Shown piece after piece: positions 48,601 to 58,210 of a DNA stretch of 64,000 bases (within the stretch, counting starts at the first letter, position 1; each line of letters opens with the position of its first letter). The stretch is taken from contig JARGSG010000183.1 of NCBI GenBank assembly GCA_030374805.1, positions 248,001-312,000 on the forward strand, given 5' to 3'. The notes below the pieces were generated by a model. It had not been told where the DNA came from. It saw only the letters and a program-made list of their open reading frames with translations, and did not search any database. Origin of the DNA: Gracilaria gracilis. Taxonomy: Eukaryota; Rhodophyta; Florideophyceae; Gracilariales; Gracilariaceae. Both the position numbers and the translations under genes were made by a program.

Positions 48601-49077
48601 TTATTTTTGCGGGACAGCGGACACGGTCATCATCTTGAGTGTGCTATTCTCCTGCCGCAGGCGCCGTTCCCTGACGCGCAGCTGCGTGGCGTGCGAGCAC
48701 AGCAGCTCCAGCTCCTTCTTGAGCCGCTCCAGGCGCAGCTTGCGCTTCACGTTGCTGCGCTGCGCAGACTCGCGGTTCCTGGCCTTGCGCAGCTCCATCT
48801 TGCTGCGCCGCAGCTCGCGCTCGGCCGCCGCCGGCGCGTCGCGCCACGCCGCCGAGCCGCCCGACGACGGTGCGGGCAGCGCCGCCGCCGCCGCCGGCGC
48901 GGGCGCCAGTCGCGGCAGCAGCCGCACCACGCGCGGCCGCCACGCCGTCACCAGCGCCGGCGGCGCCGCGCGCGTCGGCTTCACCTCGTCCACCAGCAGC
49001 TGCTCCACGGCAATGCGGCCGCACGTGGAGCGCGGCGGCTGCGCTGACGGCGCCGACATGCGCCGCACGGCTTTCAT
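48601..49077 (-). CDS. Small bZIP protein, variant basic region
   Basis: 158 aa from the ATG at 49077. An Ala/Pro-rich N-terminal 85 residues lead to a C-terminal bZIP. Its basic region is KARNRESAQRSNVKRK (Asn101 to Lys113), followed by a textbook zipper with Leu at 119, 126, 133, 140 and 147. The position of the invariant DNA-contacting Arg is Asn109. The absence of any activation domain suggests a heterodimer partner or repressor (inference). A T-rich tract overlaps the stop. The larger bZIP gene lies 4.4 kb to the left with the same substitution. Confidence 0.85.
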   Translation of the reverse strand: MKAVRRMSAPSAQPPRSTCGRIAVEQLLVDEVKPTRAAPPALVTAWRPRVVRLLPRLAPAPAAAAALPAPSSGGSAAWRDAPAAAERELRRSKMELRKARNRESAQRSNVKRKLRLERLKKELELLCSHATQLRVRERRLRQENSTLKMMTVSAVPQK

Positions 49078-49352
49078 CTCTCGCTTGCTCGCTCGCTCGC
49101 TCGCTCGCTCGGCTGTGGGTGTGCGCGCGGCTCACGGCGTGCACATCGGGCTCGGCGTTGCTGCTCCTTCCGCAAGGCGCTGCCACCAACCGCAACCAAG
49201 TCGAGAGCGCGTCCCACTGCTGCTGCTGCTGCTGCTGCATGGATGAAAGCGGCGAGCGCGCGCGCGCGTGGCGCTTTTTATGGCGCCGACGCGCGCCACG
49301 TGTGCTTTTGCGTGTTGCATTTCCCCCACTTGGCGCTGACGTCACGGCGCCG

Positions 49353-51206
49353 TCAGCACCTGCCGCAGCCGCAGCCGCTGCCGCCGCTGCCGCCGCTGCC
49401 GCCACTGCCGCCGCCGCCGCAGCCGCCGCAGTCGCCGCAGCCGCCGCCGCGCCTGCCGCGGCAGCGGCTGCGGCAGCGGCCGCCCATCGTAAGCAGCGCC
49501 GCGCCACAAAGCGCCACGGCCGCGCCGGCCACGGCCGCGTCCGCGCCGCGCACGCGCAGCTCTGTGCGCGCCACGCTCGCCCGCCAGTCCAGCGTCCAGC
49601 GCACGCGCGTGCCGTCCGCGCCGCGCAGCGCCAGCGCGCGCGTGTCGTCCGCGAAACCCAGCGCCAGCGCGCGCAGCGCCAGCGCGCCGACCGTCGCTTT
49701 GGCGTCCGAGGCCGTTCGCCAGCCGCCGCCGCCGCCGCCGCCGCTGCCGTCGCGCCGGCGCAGCAGCCACACGCGCGGCGCCGCTTCGGGGCGCATCGGC
49801 GCGGCCACCAACGCCACGTCGTCGCCGCGCACGCGCACCACCATGGCGTGCTCATCGGCGCGCAGCGCGCACTTTGCGCGCAGCGACGGCTGTTCGCACA
49901 AGCTGTTCTGCGCGGCAGAGTGCGCGGCCGCCAGCGGCATGGCGCGCAGCCCGTGTGTGCTGTCGTACTCGAATAGCTCCACCAGCGCGCTGCGCCGCGC
50001 GCCCGCGTGCAGCACCGTGCGCGCCACCAGCGATGCGCCTCCGCCGCCGCCGTTTGGAGGCGCCGTTGCCAGCTGCAGGCGGTTCCAGTGCTCCTCGGGC
50101 CGCGGGTGCCTGAGGTGCGCGTGGTCGGCCGCGTGCATCCACGACACGCTGCGCCAGTCTGCCATGCGCTCCACGTCGCCGTGGAACGCAAACGGCTTGA
50201 CCTCGAACCGCAACGCGCCGCCGCCGCCGGCCGCGTGGAGCGAGCGCTCCAATGCGTCGGTGGCGTCGCAGATGGCGCGCTTCTGGAGGCGCTCCTGCAG
50301 CGACACGTTGCCGCGCGCCATGGCGCCGGGCCGCCAGAACGTCGTGCCAAAGTGCGCGTACCACAGCCGCAGCGTCTCGTGCCAGCTGTGGTGCAGGTCG
50401 GCGCCGTCGTCGCGCCCCGTGATGGTGTCGTCGTGCGGTAGCACGAAGCCGCACACGCGCGTGCTGTGGCTGGCGTAGTTGATGGGGTGCATCATGTGCG
50501 TGTGCCACACCACGTCCGTATCGTACGTCGGAACCAGCACCGCCTTGCGATGCTTCTCCTTCAGCTCCAGGAACATGTAGTAGCGACTGACGGCGGCGCG
50601 TATGAAGCTGTGGTGCCGGTACTGCGGCAGCACGCCGACGTGGCGGTGAAACATCATCTGTCGCTCGCATGCCGCTATGATATCGTACGAAATGTTGCTG
50701 TCGCCTTCGCTTTCGCCACCAGTCTGCTGCTGCTGTTGTTGCTCGTCGCGCTCGTCGCACAGCAGTCCGTCGTGCAGAAAGGCGTTGTCAAACGGCTCGT
50801 GCGCAAAGTGTGCGGACCAAAAGCGCCGCGTGCGCGCCAGAGCGCGCCGTCGCTGCGCGGCGCACATGAGCATGTGGTCGATGACGGCCGGCTCGCGGCT
50901 GCGGTGCGCGGCCGCCCACATGCGACGCGAGTCTGGTGCGTACTTGTGCGGGCACAGCATGTGCACCATCCACACCCACTGCACGTCCAGCGGCGGCGCC
51001 AGCCGGCGGGTGTCCAGCGCCAGCGACGACGCCTTGGCCAGCAGCGGCACCCACACACGCTCATAGCGCCGCAGCGCGTGGCGCAGCGTCCGCGTGTTGG
51101 TGTACAGCGCTGGGTGCTGCTCCACCTCGTCTAGCAGCTCTAGTAGGTACTGCACGCGCTGCACCAGAGCGGCGTGCAGCTTGGCGGGGGGCAGCGACGG
51201 CTTCAT
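49353..51206 (-). CDS. Glycine-rich domain protein-like (GRDP/DUF1399)
   Basis: 617 aa from the ATG at 51206; the in-frame extension to 51326 is not needed. It has the duplicated DUF1399 pattern of plant GRDP proteins: LDVQWVWMVHMLCPHKYAPD, then VPTYDTDVVWHTHMMHPINY, with FERQM/YYMFLELKEKHR-type helices between. A poly-Gln stretch lies near 165. The middle keeps plant GRDP features (FHGDVERMADWRS, a mid-protein beta-rich region). The C-terminus is a short Gly/Cys-rich tail encoded by GCC-GCC repeats (about 49360-49450). Plant GRDPs affect development and stress responses; the molecular role is unknown. Which end of the Gly tail is real is hard to tell in such a repeat. Confidence 0.85.
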   Translation of the reverse strand: MKPSLPPAKLHAALVQRVQYLLELLDEVEQHPALYTNTRTLRHALRRYERVWVPLLAKASSLALDTRRLAPPLDVQWVWMVHMLCPHKYAPDSRRMWAAAHRSREPAVIDHMLMCAAQRRRALARTRRFWSAHFAHEPFDNAFLHDGLLCDERDEQQQQQQTGGESEGDSNISYDIIAACERQMMFHRHVGVLPQYRHHSFIRAAVSRYYMFLELKEKHRKAVLVPTYDTDVVWHTHMMHPINYASHSTRVCGFVLPHDDTITGRDDGADLHHSWHETLRLWYAHFGTTFWRPGAMARGNVSLQERLQKRAICDATDALERSLHAAGGGGALRFEVKPFAFHGDVERMADWRSVSWMHAADHAHLRHPRPEEHWNRLQLATAPPNGGGGGASLVARTVLHAGARRSALVELFEYDSTHGLRAMPLAAAHSAAQNSLCEQPSLRAKCALRADEHAMVVRVRGDDVALVAAPMRPEAAPRVWLLRRRDGSGGGGGGGWRTASDAKATVGALALRALALGFADDTRALALRGADGTRVRWTLDWRASVARTELRVRGADAAVAGAAVALCGAALLTMGGRCRSRCRGRRGGGCGDCGGCGGGGSGGSGGSGGSGCGCGRC

Positions 51207-52349
51207 GGCGGCGGCGCTGCTGTTGTCGGCTGCGAGGCGCCGAGCTGCGGGTGGCGCGCCGCGTCGGCGCCGACTCGGCCCTTTGTCGGCGTGCGGATAT
51301 CTGATATCTTGTGCTGCAGAGAGCATGCCAGCGAACAGAAACCTCTTTGCGAGCTTGATGACGCGCTTTGTTGCCCGTTTTCACGCAACCAATCACGGCG
51401 TAATGGCCGCGGTGCAACTCACAAAGTCTGGCCCATTCGCTGCCTACAGCTTTCCAACAAGGAATCAGGTGTGTATGATATACGCTTTCCCATGCGCCTC
51501 CCTCTGGGCCTAGTAGTCTAGGTGCCAGGGTGCGAACGAAACGACTTGGTAGTTGAAGCGGCAGGCTTTGCGGCTTTTCTGCATTGCAACCTATATCACG
51601 ACGTAATACCTTCACATTAATGTGACTTCACCTTTGTATCTTTGTAAAGGAGATGGAAGAGTTGAAACTACACTTCAGGGAAGGCGGGAATACTCTATGT
51701 GGCAATGAATTGGCATTGATTTTGGGGACTGTGTCTTCTACATTGTTGGCAATCAGATTGTTGACCTTTTTGCTTTGGTTCTTGAAAACAAAAAGTCGAT
51801 CTGGTTTGCGAACAACATCTTACAGTTCCTTTCTTGCGGACCAAATAGTTGTACAATCTTGATAGAATGGAAGAACAGTTTGCCAGAAATATGTTGCTTA
51901 CGTTCATAGAAAGTGTTAATGATCTTTCGAACTGCGTCGGCTAGTGTTCTTGGACTCTTTAATAACCACTTGCACTGACAGGCTTTTGCAATGTTTGCAG
52001 CACAAGATGTGTGTGATGATAAAGCGAGAAAGGGATGAGAATTACCATATAGGATATTTGAAGATTGTTAAGAACGAGCACTTGAATGCTATTCTGTTTG
52101 GCACTTAAGCTCAAGATGATGTAAGCAATGAAGGCTTTTAAATGGCTATCAACGATCGATTCTAGTTCGGTCCTCTGTTCTCCACACCAGCGTCACTATT
52201 GCTTTTTTATACTACTAGATACGTTAGGAAGAGTGTCTCATAACAAATACCATGCCATGTATGGCTAATATGGCTTGAAAACAATCTATACTACTCAGAA
52301 ATGTCGCCTTCACTCTCGGTAGATATAGCTTCCAGCATTTCAGAACGGT
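51207..52349. other. Intergenic, 1.1 kb
   Basis: Holds the GRDP-like promoter side and the 3' flank of the C2 gene (both minus strand). Sequence is AT-rich after 51600. Short open stretches, such as 51653-51862 (+), have no recognisable content. No RNA gene seen. Confidence 0.4.
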
Positions 52350-53072
52350 CTACTCGTCACTGCCCCAGCGGTTGTCATCGTCGTCGTCATCATTCTCATC
52401 CTCCATCTGCCACCACCTCTTAATCTGTCCTTTGTTCTCCTCGTCATCATCATCGCTATCTTCGTTGTATCCGTACTCCAGGCCTGAAGATCTTACGTCA
52501 CCATCGGCGTAAACCTCTTCTTCCGGCTCATTCTCTTCCAGCCTCTGTTTCTTCTTCTGGTGGCGGTTGTAGAGATATCCACCGGCCAGCCCCAGTGCGG
52601 CCACTCCAGCAACACCTCCTGCAATCTTTAGCATTCCGTTGTCGGTGAGCATACTGCTCTTCTTCACCTTTTTCATGCTCACACTGACCGTGATGAATCC
52701 CTCGCCAAGAAAAACAGGCAGCTCCCGTTCCTTGATCTTTCCTTTCTTCACCAGCTCACTGAATGAAATGCCCGCCACTCCCAACGGCTCCGCCTCGGTC
52801 TCATCGGCGTCATACACGCAAAACGTGATCATGTTCGGTTCCTCAAGTCCGTTTTCGACGGCGGTTTGCACATGTTTGGCCACGTCCACCTCCATTTCAT
52901 AATCCCACGTGGGGCTTTCCGAATTCTCCACGGTGGGTGTGCGTCCCAGCTCCTGATCGGTCTTATTATCGAAACATATCAGAACAAAAGGGTCCGATTT
53001 CCCGCCTTCGTCCTCGTCTGCACTACGCAGATCGCGCGCAGAATGCACGGTTACGTTGAGCATGCGCGACAT
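52350..53072 (-). CDS. C2-domain single-pass membrane protein with acidic tail
   Basis: 240 aa from MSRMLNVTV at 53072; a longer frame to 53252 lacks support. The N-terminal C2 domain (about 3-135) has candidate calcium ligands in the DEDEGGKSDPF loop (Asp27) and at Asp88 and Asp90 (VYDADE). A Gly/Ala-rich transmembrane helix follows (147-168, MLKIAGGVAGVAALGLAGGYLY), then a basic stop-transfer patch KKKQR. The cytosolic tail (about 185-240) is rich in Asp and Glu with a WWQM motif. A calcium-dependent membrane-tethering or trafficking role is plausible. The TM near the middle with the C2 on the other side from the tail is unusual for tail-anchored C2 proteins. Intronless. Confidence 0.85.
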   Translation of the reverse strand: MSRMLNVTVHSARDLRSADEDEGGKSDPFVLICFDNKTDQELGRTPTVENSESPTWDYEMEVDVAKHVQTAVENGLEEPNMITFCVYDADETEAEPLGVAGISFSELVKKGKIKERELPVFLGEGFITVSVSMKKVKKSSMLTDNGMLKIAGGVAGVAALGLAGGYLYNRHQKKKQRLEENEPEEEVYADGDVRSSGLEYGYNEDSDDDDEENKGQIKRWWQMEDENDDDDDDNRWGSDE

Positions 53073-53890
53073 TGTGGAGAAATGAGTCGTTTGGTGTTGT
53101 CGATCTCGTCTAGCTTCTGCTGTGGAAGGGGGGGCGGCGAGGGATGATGCCGATCGAAGTCGATGGTGCGATGATGCGAACCGAAGTGGGATCGGAATAT
53201 CGGCAAGCTTGCTTGGCTTCAAAAGTTGTAAGCTGGGTCGCGGCAGCCGCAATCGGCCACGTTGGAGCGCTTACATCGCTTCTGGCGCTGGCACGAGACT
53301 GCGATGGATGATGCAGTTGTGGTTGTGGTGATGTGGCGTTCGCCTTCCAAAGCGCCGCCTTGATACGTGGCAAGTTGCCACTGGCAAGTTAGCACTAAAA
53401 TTTGAGCTCCACCTTCATCCCATATTCAATTACAGTGACATGGTGCGATATTAATAACTTTATGTACGTGTAACGCAGCTTGCCCCAATGTCGAGAAATG
53501 TGCCGTAATGTGGGATACATAATTTTTGAGCGCTTTTCACGAAAAGCCCTCTTCGAGCGTGAAAACGAAGTCCCGCACGGGTTCTGCCGTCGCCTTTCTT
53601 CCGCTATGGTGCCCAATGTCAACGCTTCAGGGTCTTGGACACTACGCGCTTTAGATTTATGGCAAAAGCAGCCAAAACAATTGGCTAGAACTCTTTGAGA
53701 CAGCTAATCTTAGTGTAGGAGTTGCAACACCTTCCGCAATGTTAGTGGTAGATACCGACTTTCTTCCCAATCTCCCTCCGTAGTTTGTGTTGAGATTAGG
53801 CGCCAAAGCCAGCGCAATACCTCTACAAAACGAAACCAAAACCCCCAGTTGTCCTACTACGTTCATGACCATAAACCAACTGCATTAGTT
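53073..53890. other. Upstream of C2 gene to transposase remnant
   Basis: About 800 bp. GC-richer near the C2 gene, AT-rich after 53390. A short direct repeat, GGCAAGTTGCCACTGGCAAG, lies near 53370-53389. I could not find terminal inverted repeats of the following transposon. Confidence 0.4.
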
Positions 53891-55258
53891 ATGGCTGCTT
53901 TCATCCGAACGGAAAGTGCTAACGATCGAGACTACATGCTCCCACGTAGTGCCATCGACCTCATCAATGCCAACAAAACCAAAAACACTTATACAATGCC
54001 AACATTGCGCAACGCGCTCTTCAATATGTACGAACACAGCCCCACAACCCTTTCCGAGACCGCAGAGCATTTTCAAATCCCACTTTCGTCCCTCCACCGC
54101 CACTGGCAAATATGGTTAAACAGCTGTCCCGAAGAAGAACCGATGGAGCCCGACGATATGCACATCACACTAAACGAGCCAGGTAGACCTCCAGTGCTGT
54201 TGACTGAGGAAAAAAAGATCATTTTCCAGACAGTGAAGGAATACGCCCGCATGTAAACACCATTGACGAGAGTGACCCTCTTTGAATTCGTGACACATTA
54301 CATTTCAAAGCTTCCGCAGAGCCGACAGGTAGCGGTGGAGCGCTCGTTAACGAATTGCAGGCCAGAAAAGCAGTGGATGCGATATTTTTTGCGGAGGCAT
54401 CCAGAACTTCAGTTCAAATCGGTTCAGGTCGTGGACGACCGCCGTGTAGAAGTTGTCACAAAAGGAAACATATCGATGCACGTTAGTCGTTTAAACGCCG
54501 TAATGGAGCGCTACCGCATAAGAAATTTTCAGCTTATCTGGATCGTTGACCAGACCGGTCTCAGATTTACCAAGATTGTCCATAAAAGCCTCCGGAAAGC
54601 TTTGGGACCGACTTCTACACGTTTAGTTCAAACCATGGTAAGAACCAGAGGCAACTTAGATCATGTCACCGTTATGCCCGTGGTCTCAGCCCCCGGTGAC
54701 ACATGACCTCCTGTCGTGGTTTATCCAGGAAAGTTAGCAAGATACCGGAAGGTTGACGGGTCTTATCAATCTCTCCACGTTGCTTTGCCTGACTTTCATC
54801 TCTACCAACGAGATCCGGCTGGCGTTGATACCAGAATCTTTTCCGACTGGGCCCTGAAATTCATAGAAAAGTTGAAGCGCTTCCGAAAAAACGATGAGTA
54901 TGCCATGCTGGTTCTGGATGGGTTTAGTGCTCATGTGCAACTAGATGCCCTCCTTCCACTTTGGGAAAACAAGGTGATTACAATCGGATTATCTTCACAC
55001 ACTTCGCACGTCCTTCAGACGTTGGACGTTGGCGTCTTCTCTTCCTTCAAATCTCATCTACAGGCAGCTGACCACAGATCGGCTCAGTCAAAGAAAGTGC
55101 TTGACGCTTTTGATGTTGGCTATTGCATCACGGATTCGTACGGGAAGTCCTTGAAAATGTCCAACATCCGTAGCGGTTTCGCAAAGACTGTAGAGCAATT
55201 GCCCTTGGCAGGGACTGAGGGGGATGCCACTCATATATCCGTTGTTATTTTCGGCTGA
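53891..55258 (+). pseudogene. Pogo/Tigger-type DDE transposase, two in-frame stops
   Basis: One continuous frame from MAAFIRTES (53891) to 55258, broken only by TAA at 54254-54256 and TGA at 54704-54706. The N-terminal part has a Psq-like helix-turn-helix (TLRNALFNMY...TLSETAEHFQIPLSSLHRHW). The middle shows FLRRHPEL, the CENP-B/Tigger type DNA-binding pattern, followed by IWIVDQTGLR (first Asp, 54548). LVLDGFSAHV (second Asp, 54917) is followed 36 residues later by Asp in TSHVLQTLDVGVF, whose TSHxLQxLDVGVF context is typical of the DDE_1 family. Inactivated by nonsense mutations without frameshifts. Confidence 0.88.
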
Positions 55259-55440
55259 ACTTCCTACTATTATGAAGTCCATTTGCCTATTTGGCCCGGA
55301 TTAGGGATCCGCCTATGAAGGGTAGGATTGGCGCGACACGTGTGTGCCCGCGCCCGATTACCGGATGCGCCGTTGCAAGTGTGCCACGGAGGTACACGTG
55401 GGTAGTGTTGGCCGGCGTGCCGGGTACTTAGATATTTTAG
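55259..55440. other. Junction of transposase remnant and second gypsy element
   Basis: No coding frame. The 5' LTR of the second gypsy element must begin in or near this stretch, but its exact start could not be fixed without a second LTR copy in the window. Confidence 0.4.
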
Positions 55441-56040
55441 TGATATTTGTCAGCCGTATATAAGTTGCGGCACTTGCCGCCACTGTACGGGGAAGTAAAC
55501 CTCAACGAGGCCTTGGCTCTAGCTTGAGTTCCGCTTGCGCACGGTCTTTCGCCCCATTCCCGGGGAATACCGCCGCTTATCCGGACAAGTTATCCACCTC
55601 CGTCACCGAGAAGCACCGATCCGTCGTTACGGCCTCTTATTTATCATTCTTCCATACACTCTTTCTGTTTTCCCGTCTTACGGCTTCGTTACACTTCGCC
55701 CTGTTGTACAGGTTTGCCCCTTTTTGTCTCGGGATTATTCCCAGCTCTCACGAGTCTGTGCTCCGCAGTGCGGCTCATTTTGCTACCTTCTATCTCGTCC
55801 CTTTTGCTACGGGATACGCCACACCCAGTGGAATCCATCCTGTTGGCAACCCGATTGCCACCCCAAACCTCCGTCTGTAAGTCAGGAAGAGGCTGCCCGG
55901 AGTTACGCCCGGCACGTGTCGGCCTCATCGGAGGGTTCTGCCACTGCTCTGCCCCAATAGGGAGCAAGGCTGAACACCTTGGGTGCGTAGCCGCTGGCGC
56001 GGTTTGTGTTCTTTCCTTCCGTTCCCGGCTTTGCCCCACA
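55441..56040 (+). repeat. Gypsy element 2, 5' LTR (start uncertain)
   Basis: A TATATAAG box at 55457-55464 gives the likely promoter. The LTR ends TTGCCCCACA at 56040, 2 nt before the primer-binding site. The LTR probably starts between 55260 and 55440; the true start needs the second copy. Confidence 0.55.
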
Positions 56041-56042
56041 AG

Positions 56043-56060
56043 TGGTCTCCCGACCTAGAA
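56043..56060 (+). other. Primer-binding site of gypsy element 2
   Basis: TGGTCTCCCGACCTAGAA, identical over 18 bases to that of the first gypsy element although surrounding sequence differs. Confidence 0.78.
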
Positions 56061-56190
56061 TCGGCTTTCTGGCCAACTTTTGTTGGAGTCGAAACTGGTG
56101 CTGTATCCCTCTGCGTGGGGAGAATCCACTTTGCGTTATTGCTGGAAGCGGTAATCGTTCGTTTAAAACTCCCGATTGCTTCGGCGGACA

Positions 56191-58208
56191 ATGACATCTC
56201 GCCGTAACAACGGTCGTTCGAAGGCTGGGTCTGCACCTGGCCCAATTGCCGGACCACCGGAATCATCTGGACTGGCTCAGAGCCTCCCGCCGTTACCAAC
56301 GGATGTACTGAACGTCCCGGGTGATACCGCTCAAGCACCGGCTTCCCGGGGTCCCCGTACCAACAATGGTGCCCCACCAGCTCAAGGACCGGCTAATTCC
56401 GCGCAAGCAGCTGAAGCCATGTCGTCGAGGTCCGACGAGTATACCCTCCGTGAATTAGAGGCACAAGTGCGCGTGATGCAGAACTCTCACGTGGCTCTGA
56501 TTCACGACATTACGAAACTCCGGCAACGGCTGTACGAAGCCGATGTTCGGGATGTTTCGCAAGACGTCCGTGTCTTACGGTCTGATGTCAACCAGATCAT
56601 GGAAGACCGAAAGGAATCGGCTGTCCTGCATGAGCAGGCAGCTGATCGTTTAAACCGCTTAGCGGCCCGTCTGGAAATGGTCAAGCACACCATCATCCAC
56701 GATGCTGTGGCGCCCGGCGTGCCGGTTTCCGAAGGTTCTCGGAAGTCGCACCGCTCCAAGGACCGCCATGCGGGAAAGAAGAGAAAGGTTAAATTGGAAC
56801 CTGATTCGTCCTCTTCTTCATCCTCTGAGTCTAATGCCCAAGTCAGGGATTCGTCAACCGATTCTTCGGAAAGTGAGGACGAGCCCCCACGCTCTCGTGC
56901 TACCCGTTCCCGGGCCACCGAGGCCACGCAAGGCGTTGCCCGGAGCCGTTCTAAAGGACGAAAGCACCTTGGACTCAAGGAACTGAAGCCGACGAATCTA
57001 TTGTATCGGAAGTTGCTGTCGTACCGATATTATCGGCTGGAAGACTCCAGTGGAGAAAGGACCCCTCGCCGGACTGGACGAATGAAAGACCACATTAAGA
57101 GGCTGGAGCTCACACTGAAGCCCAATAAGTTCTCTGGGCAGGATCCAATCCTAGTGTTGGACTTTCTCGCCCGATATGTTGGGGAGGCCGATGTACTTCG
57201 GATGTCTGAGGCGCAAGCCTACATCGCACTGCCTTACTTTTTAAAAAGTATGGCCGAGGACCAGTACAACTCTGTCCGCGGATCGTCTCGTGCCTCCGAG
57301 GGAGGAGTGACCTGTTGGTCAGAGGCTGTACAGTACCTCCTGCGATCCTACGCTACAGGGAACGCAATTCAAGAGGCCATACTCGCATTGCGCGACACGA
57401 AGCCAGGACCGGAAGAAACGGAGACCGTTTATTCTACACGGTTGAATAAGGCCTTTCACCGCTGTGGGAACGTCTACTCCGCGGCCGAGCGATGTACCAT
57501 GTTTGTGGATGGCTTGGTTCCCTCGATTAGGACTTTGGTAGCCCGTTATCGGGAGAACAAGCGCAAGATCTCCTACTTGGAGCTGGTTCAATTTGCCCAA
57601 GCTGAGGGTGATGCGGCACGGGCACGTGCCGGCATTAAGTCTCGCACACGCTGTCTATTCCATCTGGAAGAGAGGGATTTATCACAGCATCAATCGAGAG
57701 GTTCAGCCCATGCTAACTACGACAACGTGAACCTAGTGCAGAGTGACCAATCTTTGGCAACGTCGGACCTGCCATCCACGATGGGACCGACAACCGAAGA
57801 TTCGGATCCTGCTCTGTACGCCGGTAATCATGTTCCGGCATTGCCAGTGCCGCACTCTGGCGGATACAGAACTCCCGTCCCGGGTGGAGGGATCCCTATC
57901 CCCCGAGACAGGAGCGAAGGCCGCCCAATGCGGATTCTCTTCGCCAGCTCATATGCCATGTTTGCTACAAACCTGGTCATATTGCCCCGAACTGTATGTT
58001 ACCATTCAGGGAGATGGCAAAAATTGTTCTCCATTATGAGTCGTTGACGCCCGCCGAGCGGGAACGTGTTCCCGACAAATCGTACCTTCGTTCGAAGGCG
58101 GATACTCAGCCTGGAAAACAGGAATCTTCACCGCATCATGGTGAAGCAGCAGCCGCATTTGCGAGCCCAGCGGTTCCGCAAAATAGCGGCGACGCTCAGA
58201 AAAACTGA
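56191..58208 (+). pseudogene. Gypsy element 2 gag, frameshifted near its end
   Basis: The main frame runs from ATG 56191 to 58047. An N-terminal Pro/Ala region is followed by a coiled-coil (about 85-175), a Ser/Glu/Arg tract, and a gag helical domain (KPNKFSGQDPILVLDFLARYV...). The CCHC zinc knuckle, CHVCYKPGHIAPNC (57954-57995), is not in this frame but in another that continues to the stop at 58208. An indel around 57890-57930 therefore moved the reading frame, or expression uses a shift. The fragment after the zinc knuckle ends 3 bp before the pol ATG. Confidence 0.8.
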
Positions 58209-58210
58209 GC

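Noticed and set aside
48644..50350. 568-codon and 368-codon Ala/Arg-rich frames overlapping the GRDP-like and bZIP genes
   Set aside because: Alternative readings of GCC-rich sequence; no domains, while the chosen frames carry clear DUF1399 and bZIP motifs.
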